From assembly GCF_004521985.1 (NCBI RefSeq), contig NZ_SBHZ01000003.1:333197-397196 (forward strand): a stretch of DNA of 64,000 nucleotides, given 5' to 3'. Positions within the stretch are counted from its first letter, which is position 1. Each line of letters starts with the position of its first letter. Position numbers and translations under genes: made by a program. Shown piece after piece: positions 22,456 through 31,759 of the stretch. The DNA comes from Ectopseudomonas khazarica (GTDB taxonomy: Bacteria > Pseudomonadota > Gammaproteobacteria > Pseudomonadales > Pseudomonadaceae). The notes beneath the pieces were generated by a model. That model was not told where the DNA came from, searched no databases, and saw only the letters and a program-made list of their open reading frames with translations.

Positions 22456-22519
22456 ACTGTACCGCTGAAACAGTTCACTGTACCGGTACGGACTGTATCA
22501 GTCAGGCAACTGTTACAGT
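22456..22519. promoter_or_regulatory. Array of ACTGT half-sites (candidate operator)
   Basis: ACTGTACCG occurs at 22456-22464 and again at 22477-22485, 21 nt apart (two helical turns). ACTGTAT lies at 22492 and a perfect ACTGT-T-ACAGT palindrome at 22509-22519; GTACCGGTAC (22480-22489) is a further palindrome. CTGTAC-like direct repeats remind me of GntR/MocR (PdxR-type) sites. No MocR gene is present in the window. Confidence 0.5.
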
Positions 22520-22557
22520 CGCCTTCGCCGGCGCCTGTGTATGCCCCGTCCCGCCGG

Positions 22558-22589
22558 CCTCGGCTAGGGTAGACAACCCCTAGCCGAGG
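22558..22589 (+). promoter_or_regulatory. Perfect hairpin over the decarboxylase ribosome site
   Basis: CCTCGGCTAGGG (22558-22569) and CCCTAGCCGAGG (22578-22589) form a perfect 12-bp stem with an 8-nt loop. The 3' arm contains the start of the only Shine-Dalgarno (GAGGAA, 22586-22591) of the ATG at 22598, so folding would hide it. No T-run follows, so it is not a simple terminator. Confidence 0.6.
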
Positions 22590-22597
22590 AACCCTTC

Positions 22598-23950
22598 ATG
22601 ACCGAACACGACCTGCTGGCCGAAGCCGACCGCCGCGCCCTCGCCTACCTGGACGGTACCCCCACGCGCCGGGTCTTCCCCGACGCCCCTGCCATCGCCG
22701 CCCTGGCCGCCTTCGACCAGCCACTGCCGGAGCAGGGTCACGCCGCCGAGCAGGTGCTGCGCCAGCTCGATGACATCGGCTCACCCGCGACGGTGGCAAG
22801 CAACGGCGGGCGCTACTTCGGCTTCGTCATCGGCGCGACGCTGCCGGCGGCGGCCGCCGCCGAACGCCTGGTGCTGGCCTGGGACCAGTGCGCCTCGTCC
22901 TTCAACAACTCGCCGGTGGTCGACCAGCTCGAACGGGTCGCCGGGCGCTGGGTATGCCAGGCCCTGGGACTGCCGGCGCAGAGCGCGGTCGGCTTCGGCA
23001 CCAGCGCCACCGCCTGCACCCTGACCTGCATCGCCGCCGCTCGGCGCAAGCTGCTCGCCGAGCAGGGCTGGGATTTCGATGGTGATGGCCTGACCGGTGC
23101 GCCAGCGCTGCGCGTGGTGCTCTCGGAAACGGCGCACGTCACCGTGAAGAAGGCCCTGCGCGTGCTCGGCTTCGGCATGAATCAGCTGATCTACGCACCG
23201 GTCGACGAACGCGGGCGCATCGACCCGGCGCGTCTGCCGCCGCTGGATGCACGCAGCCTGCTGATCCTGCAGGCCGGCGAGGTCAACAGCGGCGAGTTCG
23301 ACCCGTTCGCCGAACTGATCCCCAGGGCCCGCGCCGCTGGCGCCTGGGTGCATGTCGACGGCGCCTTCGGGCTCTGGGCGCGGGCCTCGTCGTCGGCGCA
23401 CCTGGCCGCCGGCATCGAGCAGGCCGACAGCTGGACCTGCGATGGGCACAAATGGCTCAACACCCCTTACGACAGTGCCATGGCCATCTGCCGGGACGCC
23501 AGCGCCCTGGCTGCGGCGATGAACAGCGACGCCGCCTACGCCATGGCCAGTGCCCACGCGCAGACCAACCTGACCCTGGAGTTCTCCCGCCGGGCGCGCG
23601 GCGTGGCGATCTGGGCGGCACTGGCCAACCTCGGCCGCGACGGCCTGCGGCGTATGATCGACCGACACATTCGCCAGGCCCGCCTGCTCGCCGACGCCCT
23701 CAGCGCCGGTGGCTACCAGGTGCTCAACCAGGTGCCGCTGAATCAGGTGCTGGTACGCGCCGACTCGGACGCACAGACAGACGCCATCCGCGAGGCGGTC
23801 CAGGGCAGTGGCGAGGCCTGGTTCGGCCCGACCCGCTGGCAGGGACGCCCGGCGTTCCGCCTGAGCGTCTCGTCCTGGCGTACCACTGACGAGGACATCC
23901 AGGCCCTGGCCGAACTGCTGCTGCGACTCAAGCGCCAGAGCGGCGCATAG
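22598..23950 (+). CDS. PLP-dependent group II decarboxylase
   Basis: 450-residue fold-type I PLP enzyme of the glutamate/aromatic amino acid decarboxylase family. The PLP-binding lysine is in [23 protein letters not shown] provides the Asp that contacts the pyridine nitrogen; [10 protein letters not shown] is the phosphate-binding region. Substrate not predictable. It occupies the place where nitrate assimilation genes follow nasT in P. aeruginosa. Its leader has an ACTGT array and a hairpin masking the ribosome site, suggesting tight control. Confidence 0.85.
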   Translation: MTEHDLLAEADRRALAYLDGTPTRRVFPDAPAIAALAAFDQPLPEQGHAAEQVLRQLDDIGSPATVASNGGRYFGFVIGATLPAAAAAERLVLAWDQCASSFNNSPVVDQLERVAGRWVCQALGLPAQSAVGFGTSATACTLTCIAAARRKLLAEQGWDFDGDGLTGAPALRVVLSETAHVTVKKALRVLGFGMNQLIYAPVDERGRIDPARLPPLDARSLLILQAGEVNSGEFDPFAELIPRARAAGAWVHVDGAFGLWARASSSAHLAAGIEQADSWTCDGHKWLNTPYDSAMAICRDASALAAAMNSDAAYAMASAHAQTNLTLEFSRRARGVAIWAALANLGRDGLRRMIDRHIRQARLLADALSAGGYQVLNQVPLNQVLVRADSDAQTDAIREAVQGSGEAWFGPTRWQGRPAFRLSVSSWRTTDEDIQALAELLLRLKRQSGA

Positions 23951-24054
23951 CGCGCTGGACAGCCTGGCGGCCACAGGCGTATCGTCGCCGCCAGGTCACA
24001 GCAGTGACCAACGTCGCTCGGACGGTTCCGGGCGCTTACGTATCCGAGGAAATC

Positions 24055-25287
24055 ATGGCAGAGAACGCCAAGCGCCGCTTTGCGCGCATCGATCGTCTCC
24101 CCCCCTACGTCTTCAACATCACCGCCGAACTGAAGATGGCTGCACGCCGTCGCGGTGAAGACATCATCGACTTCTCCATGGGCAACCCCGACGGTGCGAC
24201 TCCGCCGCACATCGTCGAGAAGCTCGTGCAGGTCGCCCAGCGCGAAGACACCCACGGATACTCCACCTCCCGCGGTATTCCACGCCTGCGCCGCGCCATC
24301 TCGCGCTGGTACAAGGACCGCTACGACGTGGAGATCGATCCGGAAAGCGAAGCCATCGTCACCATCGGCTCCAAGGAAGGCCTGGCGCACCTGATGCTGG
24401 CCACCCTGGATCATGGCGACACCGTGCTGGTGCCCAACCCCAGCTACCCGATCCACATCTACGGCGCGGTGATCGCCGGCGCCCAGGTGCGTTCGGTACC
24501 GCTGGTGCCGGGCGTGGACTTCTTCGCGGAGCTGGAACGCGCCATCCGCGAGTCGATTCCCAAGCCGAAGATGATGATCCTGGGCTTCCCCTCCAACCCC
24601 ACCGCGCAGTGCGTGGAGCTGGACTTCTTCGAGCGCGTGGTCGCCCTGGCCAAGCAGTACGACGTACTGGTGGTGCATGACCTGGCCTATGCCGACATCG
24701 TCTATGACGGCTGGAAGGCCCCGTCGATCATGCAGGTGCCAGGCGCCAAGGACATCGCGGTGGAGTTCTTCACCCTGTCCAAGAGCTACAACATGGCCGG
24801 CTGGCGCATCGGTTTCATGGTCGGCAACCCCGAGCTGGTCAACGCCCTGGCGCGAATCAAGAGCTACCACGACTACGGCACCTTCACGCCCCTGCAGGTG
24901 GCCGCCATCGCCGCCCTGGAAGGCGACCAGCAATGCGTGCGCGATATCGCCGAGCAGTACCGCCAGCGTCGCAACCTGCTGGTCAAGGGGCTGCACGAGA
25001 TCGGCTGGATGGTAGAGAAGCCCAAGGCCTCGATGTACGTCTGGGCCAAGATTCCCGAGGCCTACGCGCATCTGGGCTCGCTGGAGTTCGCCAAGAAGCT
25101 GCTGGCCGAAGCCAAGGTCTGCGTGTCGCCCGGTCTGGGCTTCGGTGACTACGGCGACGACCACGTCCGCTTCGCCCTGATCGAGAACCAGGACCGTACG
25201 CGCCAGGCGCTGCGCGGGATCAAGGCGATGTTCAGGGCCGACGGCCTGCTGCCGGGCAAGCCCGCCAGAGCCGAGCAGGAACAGTGA
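24055..25287 (+). CDS. alaC: Alanine aminotransferase AlaC
   Basis: PLP aminotransferase, 410 residues, forming alanine from pyruvate and glutamate. Fold-type I motifs: [30 protein letters not shown] and the PLP lysine in [17 protein letters not shown] 24055 has GAGGA 5 nt upstream and gives the AlaC N-terminus ([20 protein letters not shown]); an upstream in-frame GTG at 24004 is less likely. Followed by a terminator hairpin. Confidence 0.92.
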   Translation: MAENAKRRFARIDRLPPYVFNITAELKMAARRRGEDIIDFSMGNPDGATPPHIVEKLVQVAQREDTHGYSTSRGIPRLRRAISRWYKDRYDVEIDPESEAIVTIGSKEGLAHLMLATLDHGDTVLVPNPSYPIHIYGAVIAGAQVRSVPLVPGVDFFAELERAIRESIPKPKMMILGFPSNPTAQCVELDFFERVVALAKQYDVLVVHDLAYADIVYDGWKAPSIMQVPGAKDIAVEFFTLSKSYNMAGWRIGFMVGNPELVNALARIKSYHDYGTFTPLQVAAIAALEGDQQCVRDIAEQYRQRRNLLVKGLHEIGWMVEKPKASMYVWAKIPEAYAHLGSLEFAKKLLAEAKVCVSPGLGFGDYGDDHVRFALIENQDRTRQALRGIKAMFRADGLLPGKPARAEQEQ

Positions 25288-25290
25288 CAG

Positions 25291-25314
25291 AGGGCGCCAC
25301 AAGGCGCCCTTTCT
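25291..25314 (+). terminator. alaC terminator
   Basis: Stem AGGGCGCC / GGCGCCCT with loop ACAA, followed by TTCTCC; the T-tract is short. Confidence 0.7.
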
Positions 25315-25447
25315 CCATCAGCGGCAAAGCTGACAAGATCTGCGACAATTCATGATGTTTGCCAACCTCAGCTGGTAGTTCCGGGGAATTGCCCGGCAGA
25401 GTGAACGCCCGTACACTGCGCGCCCCTTCCCTGACGGTCGTACCTCG

Positions 25448-26170
25448 ATGCTCTTCGTTCTGCGCATGCTGCTGATGGGCGTGCATTTCATCTTCGCCGG
25501 GCTGCTCGGCCTGCTGCTCGGCCTGTGCCGCCCCTTCAACCCGGACAACAGCCGCCTCTGCGCACGCCTCTACTCGCTGCCCGCGCTGTGCCTGCTGCGC
25601 CTCAAGCTCAAGGCCGACGTCCGCCCGCTGCTGGAACACCAGCGTTCATGCGTGATCATCGCCAACCATCAGTCCAACTTCGACCTGTACGTGCTGGGCC
25701 GCGTGGTGCCCAGGCGCACGGTGAGCATCGGCAAGAAGAGCCTCAAATGGGTGCCGTTCTTCGGCCAGCTGTACTGGCTGGCGGGCAACGTGCTGATCGA
25801 CCGCAGCAACGCCCTGGCTGCCAAGCGCGCCATGCTGACCACCACCGCAACCCTGCGTGATCACGACACCTCGATCTGGGTGTTCCCGGAGGGCACGCGC
25901 AATCTCGGCCGTGGCCTGCTGCCATTCAAGAAAGGCGCCTTCCAGATGGCGATCAACGCCGGTGTCCCGATCATTCCGGTGTGCGTGAGCAACTATGCCA
26001 GGTCCATGCGTCTCAACCGCTGGAACAGCGGCCGCATCCTGATCCGCTCGCTGCCGGCCATCCCCACTGCCGGCCTGAGCCTGGACGACATGCCGGCGCT
26101 GATGGAGCGCTGCCAGCAGGCCATGCGCGAGTGCATCAACAGCATGGACGCGGAACTGGCCAGCGCCTGA
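25448..26170 (+). CDS. plsC: 1-acyl-sn-glycerol-3-phosphate acyltransferase
   Basis: Inner-membrane acyltransferase, 240 residues, converting lysophosphatidic to phosphatidic acid. N-terminal hydrophobic helix, then acyltransferase motifs NHQSNFD (H-x4-D), FPEGTR, and PIIPVCVS. Length and motif spacing fit PlsC; Pseudomonas carry several paralogues, so it may be a secondary copy. No strong Shine-Dalgarno before ATG 25448. A 30-nt palindrome follows. Confidence 0.9.
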   Translation: MLFVLRMLLMGVHFIFAGLLGLLLGLCRPFNPDNSRLCARLYSLPALCLLRLKLKADVRPLLEHQRSCVIIANHQSNFDLYVLGRVVPRRTVSIGKKSLKWVPFFGQLYWLAGNVLIDRSNALAAKRAMLTTTATLRDHDTSIWVFPEGTRNLGRGLLPFKKGAFQMAINAGVPIIPVCVSNYARSMRLNRWNSGRILIRSLPAIPTAGLSLDDMPALMERCQQAMRECINSMDAELASA

Positions 26171-26177
26171 CTGGCAG

Positions 26178-26207
26178 GCGGGTTGTCGGTGCGCACCGAC
26201 AACCCGC
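26178..26207. repeat. 30-nt perfect palindrome after plsC
   Basis: The two halves, each 15 nt, are exact reverse complements with GCGC at the centre. It lacks a T-run on either side, so it is either a weak terminator, an RNA stabiliser or a protein site. Confidence 0.7.
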
Positions 26208-26314
26208 GGCAACCATCAAAACGATCGATAGTTACTCTGCTGCACATCCATTATTCAATCGAAATGCCTTGAGCGATTCTGTGCCCACGCCTACCCAAGA
26301 CCTGGAGCACGGAC

Positions 26315-26509
26315 ATGTCACGCCTCGCACAAGCGGCCCGCAACGGCGCCCTCGCAGCCATCGGCCTGTATCTGATCAGCACCTCCACGGTGCTGGTGCT
26401 GAGCTATGCCAGCCTGAAGCCAAGCACGCCGACCTTCGAACAGTCGGCGCCGCTGCAGACGCTGATCAGCCAGCTGCCGGCGCTGTTGCGCGCCCTCTCG
26501 CCAAGCTGA
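26315..26509 (+). CDS. Small membrane protein of unknown function
   Basis: 64 residues with one hydrophobic helix (ALAAIGLYLISTSTVLVLSY, residues 12-31). I do not recognise a family. GGAG lies 8 nt before the ATG, and a second small gene follows 9 nt after the stop with its own GAGG, so the two look like an operon ended by the terminator at 26764. Confidence 0.55.
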   Translation: MSRLAQAARNGALAAIGLYLISTSTVLVLSYASLKPSTPTFEQSAPLQTLISQLPALLRALSPS

Positions 26510-26518
26510 GGTGCGGCC

Positions 26519-26761
26519 ATGCTCAGAACCCAACGGAGCCGCCTGCTGATGCTTGCCGGCATGGCCCTGCTGACCACCCTGCTGGCCCTGGTCGGCATCG
26601 GCAAGGGCTCGGCTGGCGCGGTGGCACGCAACATCGAGTGCAGCCACAAGCTCGCCCATCACCTCGACCTGGCCGAGAGCCTCAAGCGGCAGCGCAGCAG
26701 CCCGCCACCCAGCCGCGACGAGCGCTTCTCGCCCTACTTCCTGCCCGTCAGGCAGGCATGA
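26519..26761 (+). CDS. Small membrane-anchored protein of unknown function
   Basis: 80 residues: basic start, one hydrophobic segment (LLMLAGMALLTTLLALVGIG), then a polar tail with a single Cys (NIECSHKL) and a proline-rich patch. Unrecognised. GAGG lies 8 nt before the ATG; the stop runs straight into a terminator. Partner of the gene at 26315. Confidence 0.55.
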   Translation: MLRTQRSRLLMLAGMALLTTLLALVGIGKGSAGAVARNIECSHKLAHHLDLAESLKRQRSSPPPSRDERFSPYFLPVRQA

Positions 26762-26763
26762 AA

Positions 26764-26786
26764 AAGCCCGGAAATCCGGGCTTTCT
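26764..26786. terminator. Terminator between small ORF pair and amidotransferase
   Basis: AAGCCCGG / CCGGGCTT with loop AAAT; A-run before and TTTCT after, so usable from both strands between convergent genes. Confidence 0.8.
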
Positions 26787-26801
26787 GACTGCGAATCAGG
26801 C

Positions 26802-27527
26802 TCAGACCTTGGCTTTCTTGCCCTGGGCGACGAAACGCATCATCCACTCGCCCACCACACTGCCCTGCTGGGCGTGCTTGAGGCTGTCCACCCCTTGCTG
26901 ATAGACCTGCTCGCCAAGGTGCTGCTGACGCAGCTCGAGCAGCGCCCGCGAGTAATCGTGGATGAACTCGGGGTGGCCCTGGAAGCACAGCACCTGATCC
27001 TCGATGTGGTACGCACCGATCGGGCAGAAGTCGCTGGACGCCAGCAGCGTGGCCTTCTCCGGCAGGCGAGTGACCTGGTCCTGGTGGCTGATCAGCAGTT
27101 GCAGCTCGTCCAGCGCCGGGCTCATCCACTCCGGGTTGCCCTGCAGGCGATAGCTGTGCACGCCAACGCCCCAGCCCTGCTCGGCACGCTCGGCCTTGCC
27201 GCCCAGCAACAGCGCCAGCAGCTGGTGACCGAAGCAGATGCCCAGCAGCTTGTCGCCACGCTGGTAGCGCTCGAGCAGGTACTGCTTGAGGGTCTGGATC
27301 CATGGCTCGCTGCCGAACGAATCCGCCTTGCTGCCGGTCACCAGGTAGGCGTCGAACTGCTCGCTGTCGGGCGGGTAATGCCCCTCCACCACGTTGTAGA
27401 CACTGAACTCCGCCGCAACCGGTTGCTGAGCGAAAAGCTGCTCGAACATACGGCCATAGCCCTGATACTGGTCGACCAGTTCGGGACGGAGGATGTCAGT
27501 TTCCAGGATGCAGATACGCAGTGACAT
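26802..27527 (-). CDS. Class I glutamine amidotransferase-like protein
   Basis: About 241-residue cytoplasmic protein with a GATase1 fold: nucleophile elbow GICFGHQLL (Cys) and the His/Glu pair in GHPEF. Standalone members of this group include GMP-synthase-like amidotransferases and PuuD-like gamma-glutamyl hydrolases. Substrate unknown. ATG 27527 is chosen over an upstream in-frame start at 27593 because AGGAAAC precedes it and the protein then starts at the first beta strand (MSLRICILETD). Confidence 0.85.
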   Translation of the reverse strand: MSLRICILETDILRPELVDQYQGYGRMFEQLFAQQPVAAEFSVYNVVEGHYPPDSEQFDAYLVTGSKADSFGSEPWIQTLKQYLLERYQRGDKLLGICFGHQLLALLLGGKAERAEQGWGVGVHSYRLQGNPEWMSPALDELQLLISHQDQVTRLPEKATLLASSDFCPIGAYHIEDQVLCFQGHPEFIHDYSRALLELRQQHLGEQVYQQGVDSLKHAQQGSVVGEWMMRFVAQGKKAKV

Positions 27528-27664
27528 GAGGTTTCCTGTGTGAGCACGAAGGTAGGACGATTTGTGCGTTTTTCTTAACACATGCCCCCACACAAAGAAA
27601 TAGCCAAGCCTGATTTACACGCATATTCGGCGTTCCGGAGCCCTGTGCAAGGCTGCGAACATTC

Positions 27665-27680
27665 GTCAATTAAAATTGAC
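27665..27680. promoter_or_regulatory. 16-nt palindrome in the 298-nt gap before two small genes
   Basis: GTCAATT-AA-AATTGAC is exactly symmetric and AT-rich, like a repressor operator. It lies about 145 nt before the small ORF at 27826. A second inverted repeat, GGTGAA-N6-TTCACC, is at 27772-27789. No regulator gene is adjacent and I could not assign a promoter. Confidence 0.45.
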
Positions 27681-27825
27681 ATCGCCCTGACGCAATGGCG
27701 CTGCACGAGGCGCTATCAGCCGCTTCGATAGTTACCATGCACACCATTCACTTCTGTGATGGCGAGCCTGCGGTGAATATCACTTCACCGGGCAGTCGCC
27801 CTCATCACACAGAAGGAAATCGATC

Positions 27826-27939
27826 ATGAGCATTTATGCCGCGCTCGCCAGCTTCGCCGCTGCTTCCGCCTTCCAGACCTCCGCCCCGGCTCGCCCTGCC
27901 CCTGCGGCACCGGCAAACCGCGACGTCCGTTCCAGCTGA
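27826..27939 (+). CDS. Very small protein, Ala/Pro-rich, unknown
   Basis: 37 residues (starts MSIYAALASFAAASAFQTSA), alanine- and proline-rich. AAGGAAAT lies about 8 nt before the ATG. Unrecognised. The next small gene starts 21 nt after its stop with a strong ribosome site, so the two appear to be one transcript ended by the terminator at 28179. The coding status rests only on ribosome site and context. Confidence 0.45.
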   Translation: MSIYAALASFAAASAFQTSAPARPAPAAPANRDVRSS

Positions 27940-27960
27940 CGACCCGTAAGGAGAGCCGCC

Positions 27961-28161
27961 ATGCACAGCCAACTCAGCCTGGACGCCTATGGCGTCACCT
28001 ACGTTCACCTGCAAGACGACGGCCTGCAGTTCGAGAGCGAAGCCGCCCTGCAGCTCGATGACGGCAGCATGCTGACCCTGCGCATGCCGACCCGCTACAG
28101 CGAGATGCTGGCCATTCACGAAGCGGTGTGCATTCAGCAGGGCTGGTGCCAGGCGGCCTGA
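27961..28161 (+). CDS. Small conserved-looking hypothetical protein
   Basis: 66 residues, acidic, no membrane segment or signal peptide; contains two Cys (AVCIQQGWCQAA) near the C-terminus. AAGGAGAG lies 7 nt before ATG 27961, one of the best ribosome sites here. Unrecognised. Terminator follows immediately. Confidence 0.65.
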   Translation: MHSQLSLDAYGVTYVHLQDDGLQFESEAALQLDDGSMLTLRMPTRYSEMLAIHEAVCIQQGWCQAA

Positions 28162-28178
28162 CGGACGCTCCCCAAAAA

Positions 28179-28205
28179 AGAAACGGCCCATCGGGCCGTC
28201 TCTTT
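28179..28205. terminator. Terminator between small ORF and FadB-like gene
   Basis: ACGGCCC-ATC-GGGCCGT stem flanked by A-rich and T-rich runs (AAAAAAGAA before, CTCTTTG after), between convergent genes. Confidence 0.8.
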
Positions 28206-28219
28206 GCACACCAGTCGCC

Positions 28220-30364
28220 TCAGAAGCACTCGCCCTTGGCCGCCTTCTCCAGCAGCAGCGCCGGCGGCAGGAAGCGCTCGCCATATTGCTCGGCCAGGTA
28301 CTGCGCGCGGGCGACGAAGTCCTTCACCCCGTACTGATTGATGTACTGCAGCGCACCGCCCGTCCAGGCGGCGAAGCCAATGCCGAAGATCGAGCCGACG
28401 TTGGCATCGGCCACCGACTGCAGCACGCCCTCCTCGACGCAACGTACCGTTTCGATGGCCTGGATGAACAGGATCCGGTCGCGGACATCCTGCTGCGGAA
28501 TCTGCGCATCGGCCTTTTCGAAACGCGCCTTGAGCTCGGGCCACAGGTGCTTCTTGCCAGCGGCCGGGTAGTCGTAGAAGCCCATGCCCGCCGCCTTGCC
28601 TGGACGCTTGTACTCGCCCAGCATCATGTCGATGACCGCGAAAGCCGGGTGCTCGGGGATGGATTTGCCCTCTGCCGCCAGGTCCTTGATGGTCTGCTGG
28701 CGGATGTGATTCATCAGGCTCATCGACACTTCATCGCTGATCGCCAGCGGGCCGACCGGCATGCCGGCGTTGCGTGCCTCGTTCTCGATCATCGCTGCGC
28801 TGACGCCTTCGCCAAGCATGGCCAGGCCTTCGTTGGTGAAGGTGCCGAACACCCGCGAGGTGAAGAAGCCACGGCTGTCGTTGACCACGATGGGGGTCTT
28901 CTTGATCTGCATGACGTAGTCGAAACCACGCGCCAGCGTCTCATCGGAGGTCTTCTCGCCGCGGATGATTTCCACCAGCGGCATCTTGTCCACCGGACTG
29001 AAGAAATGCAGGCCGATGAAGTTCTCCGGCCTGGCCACGGCAGTCGCCAGGCCGGTGATCGGCAGCGTCGAGGTATTGGAGGCGATCACCGCATCGCCCA
29101 GCGCGGCGGCTTCTGCGGCGGCGGTGACCTTGCCCTTGAGCGCACGATCCTCGAATACCGCTTCGATGATCAGGTCGCAGCCGTCGAAGTCCGCCTCGCT
29201 GTCGCTCGCCTTGATCAGCCCGAGGAACGCGTCGCGCTGCTCGGCGCTCATGTGCCCCCTGCCGACCTTCTTGTCCAGCAGCCTGGCCGAGTAGCCCTTG
29301 CCCTTCTCCGCCGCTTCGACGGACACGTCCTTGAGCACCACCTCGATACCCGCCGCTGCCGATACGTAGGCGATACCCGCACCCATCATGCCCGCGCCGA
29401 GCACGCCGACCTTCTTCGTCCGGGTCTTCGGGTAACCCTGCGGGCGCGAACCGCCGGCATTGATCTCATTGAGCTGAAACCAGAAGGTGCCGATCATGTT
29501 CTTCGCCACCTGGCCGCAGGTCAGCTCGGTGAAGTAGCGCGCCTCGATGATCTGCGCGGTGTCGAAGTCGACCTGCGCGCCCTCGACCGCCGCGCACATG
29601 ATTTTCTCCGGCGCGGGGAAGCAGCCCCGGGTCTTGTCGCGCAACACGCTCGGGGCAATGGCCAGCATCTGCGCCACGTTCGGTGAACTCGGCGTCCCCC
29701 CCGGAATCTTGTAGCCCTGCACGTCCCAGGGCTGCCGCGCGGTCGGGTTGGCGACGATCCAGGCACGCGCCTTGGCCAGCATCTCCTCGCGGTCGCCGGC
29801 CAGCTCATGGATCAGCCCGGCCTTGAGCGCTGCCTCCGGGCGCACCTTCTTGCCTTCGGCCAGGTACGGCAGCGCCTTTTCCAGGCCGAGGATGCGCACC
29901 ATGCGCACCACGCCGCCGCCACCGGGCAGCAGCCCCAGGGTGACCTCCGGCAGGCCGAGCTGCACATGGGGCTCGTTCAGGGCGATGCGCTGGTGGCAGG
30001 CCAGGGCGATCTCCCAGCCGCCACCCAGCGCGGCGCCGTTGATGGCCGCGACCACCGGCTTGCCGAGGGTCTCGAGACGGCGCAGCTGGCCCTTGATCTT
30101 GAGGATCATCTCGTAGAAACCCTGGGCGTCGGCCGGGGTGACCTGGATCAGTTCGTTGAGGTCGCCGCCGGCGAAGAAGGTCTTCTTCGCCGAGGTGACG
30201 ATGATCCCCGCGATGGTGTCCTTTTCCGCCTCCAGGCGGTCGACGATCTCGGCCATGGCCTCGCGGTACACCGCGTTCATGGTGTTGGCACTCTGGCCGG
30301 GCATGTCCATGGTCAGGACGACGATAGCGTCCTGGCCTTTTTCGTAGCGGATGGCGTCAGTCAT
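28220..30364 (-). CDS. FadB-like enoyl-CoA hydratase / 3-hydroxyacyl-CoA dehydrogenase
   Basis: Bifunctional beta-oxidation enzyme, 714 residues. N-terminal crotonase domain with ALGGGWEIAL and GLPEVTLGLLPGGGG; central NAD-binding domain GVLGAGMMGAGIA; dehydrogenase signature HFFSPVDKMPLVEI; C-terminal domain follows. Start ATG 30364 gives MTDAIRYEKGQD, preferred to a TTG at 30379. The pair with a 401-residue thiolase looks like PA1737-PA1736 of P. aeruginosa (from memory) rather than the main fadBA operon. Second gene of the operon, 120 nt behind the thiolase. Confidence 0.93.
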   Translation of the reverse strand: MTDAIRYEKGQDAIVVLTMDMPGQSANTMNAVYREAMAEIVDRLEAEKDTIAGIIVTSAKKTFFAGGDLNELIQVTPADAQGFYEMILKIKGQLRRLETLGKPVVAAINGAALGGGWEIALACHQRIALNEPHVQLGLPEVTLGLLPGGGGVVRMVRILGLEKALPYLAEGKKVRPEAALKAGLIHELAGDREEMLAKARAWIVANPTARQPWDVQGYKIPGGTPSSPNVAQMLAIAPSVLRDKTRGCFPAPEKIMCAAVEGAQVDFDTAQIIEARYFTELTCGQVAKNMIGTFWFQLNEINAGGSRPQGYPKTRTKKVGVLGAGMMGAGIAYVSAAAGIEVVLKDVSVEAAEKGKGYSARLLDKKVGRGHMSAEQRDAFLGLIKASDSEADFDGCDLIIEAVFEDRALKGKVTAAAEAAALGDAVIASNTSTLPITGLATAVARPENFIGLHFFSPVDKMPLVEIIRGEKTSDETLARGFDYVMQIKKTPIVVNDSRGFFTSRVFGTFTNEGLAMLGEGVSAAMIENEARNAGMPVGPLAISDEVSMSLMNHIRQQTIKDLAAEGKSIPEHPAFAVIDMMLGEYKRPGKAAGMGFYDYPAAGKKHLWPELKARFEKADAQIPQQDVRDRILFIQAIETVRCVEEGVLQSVADANVGSIFGIGFAAWTGGALQYINQYGVKDFVARAQYLAEQYGERFLPPALLLEKAAKGECF

Positions 30365-30484
30365 TTTTTCACGTCCCAAATATTCGGGGAGTGCTTCAGG
30401 GGCGTCACGCGCGCAGCTCAGGCAAGGCGGAAATCATTGGACTTCCAGCGCCGCGTGGCCGAGCGCAGTCGCCCGTGACAGCTC

Positions 30485-31690
30485 CTAGATACGTTCGATG
30501 ATGGTGGCGATACCCATGCCACCGCCCACGCAAAGGGTGGCCAGGCCATAGCGCAGCTGGCGCTTCTCCAGTTCGTCGAGCAGCGTGCCGAGGATCGCGC
30601 AGCCAGTGGCGCCCAGCGGGTGGCCCATGGCGATCGCGCCGCCATTGACGTTGACCTTGTCCTCGCTCACGCCCATGTCCTTCATGAACTTCATCACCAC
30701 CGAGGCGAATGCCTCGTTGACCTCGAACAGATCGATGTCATCCACCGCCAGCCCCGCCTTGGCCAGCGCCTTGCGCGTGGCGGGCGCCGGACCGGTGAGC
30801 ATGATGGTCGGATCGGTACTGGTCACCGCCGTGGCGACGATGCGCGCACGTGGTTTCAGGCCCAGTTCGCTGCCCTTGGCCGCGGAGCCGATCAGCATCA
30901 GCGCGGCGCCGTCGACGATGCCGGAGCTGTTGCCCGGCGTGTGCACATGCTCGATACGCTCGACATGACTGTAGACGCGCAAGGCGGTGGCATCGAAGCC
31001 CATCTGCCCCATCATCTCGAAGCTGGGCTTGAGCTTGTTCAGCCCCTCCAGCGTCGAGTCGCCCCGGATGAATTCGTCATGTTCGAGCAGCAGGATGCCG
31101 TTCTGGTCGCGGACCGGCACCAGGGACCTGGCGAATGCGCCATTGCCGCTGGCGCGTGCGGCCTTCTGCTGCGAACGCAGGGCGAAGGCATCGACGTCCG
31201 CGCGGGTGAACCCTTCCAGCGTCGCGATCAGGTCGGCGCCGATGCCCTGCGGCACGAAATTGGAGTGAATGTTGGTTTCCGGGTCCATCACCCAGGCGCC
31301 GCCGTCGGAGCCCATGGGCACGCGTGACATCGACTCGACGCCACCGACCACCACCAGGTCCTCGAAGCCGGAGCGCACCTTCATCGCCCCCATGTTCACC
31401 GCCTCCAGCCCCGAGGCACAGAAGCGATTGAGCTGCACGCCCGCCACGCATACGTCCCAGTCGGCCACCATCGCGGCGGTCTTGGCGATGTCGGCGCCCT
31501 GGTCGCCTACCGGCGTCACGCAGCCCAGCACGATGTCGTCCACCTGGCTGGTATCCAGATCGTTACGGGCTTGCAGGGCAGTCAGCAGGCCGGCGACCAG
31601 CTGGACGGGCTTGACGCTGTACAGCGCGCCGTCCTTCTTGCCCTTGCCACGCGGCGTGCGTACCGCGTCGAAAATATAAGCTTCGGTCAT
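30485..31690 (-). CDS. Acetyl-CoA acyltransferase (FadA-like thiolase)
   Basis: Thiolase of 401 residues, cleaving 3-ketoacyl-CoA to acetyl-CoA and a shortened acyl-CoA. Nucleophile Cys in [10 protein letters not shown], catalytic His in [14 protein letters not shown], second Cys in TLCVGGGMG. First gene of the beta-oxidation pair. An inverted-repeat operator and a plausible promoter lie upstream (31760-31844). Confidence 0.94.
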   Translation of the reverse strand: MTEAYIFDAVRTPRGKGKKDGALYSVKPVQLVAGLLTALQARNDLDTSQVDDIVLGCVTPVGDQGADIAKTAAMVADWDVCVAGVQLNRFCASGLEAVNMGAMKVRSGFEDLVVVGGVESMSRVPMGSDGGAWVMDPETNIHSNFVPQGIGADLIATLEGFTRADVDAFALRSQQKAARASGNGAFARSLVPVRDQNGILLLEHDEFIRGDSTLEGLNKLKPSFEMMGQMGFDATALRVYSHVERIEHVHTPGNSSGIVDGAALMLIGSAAKGSELGLKPRARIVATAVTSTDPTIMLTGPAPATRKALAKAGLAVDDIDLFEVNEAFASVVMKFMKDMGVSEDKVNVNGGAIAMGHPLGATGCAILGTLLDELEKRQLRYGLATLCVGGGMGIATIIERI

Positions 31691-31759
31691 GGCATCCTCG
31701 GAAGGTCATGCGGCGCTGGCGATCACGGCGCCGCGCCGGTTCTTGTTTGAGCGTCCCTA

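Noticed and set aside
22558..22589. Hairpin before the decarboxylase as a NasT/ANTAR target
   Set aside because: Single stem with an 8-nt loop that lacks the A1/G4 hexaloop pattern; kept instead as a ribosome-site mask.
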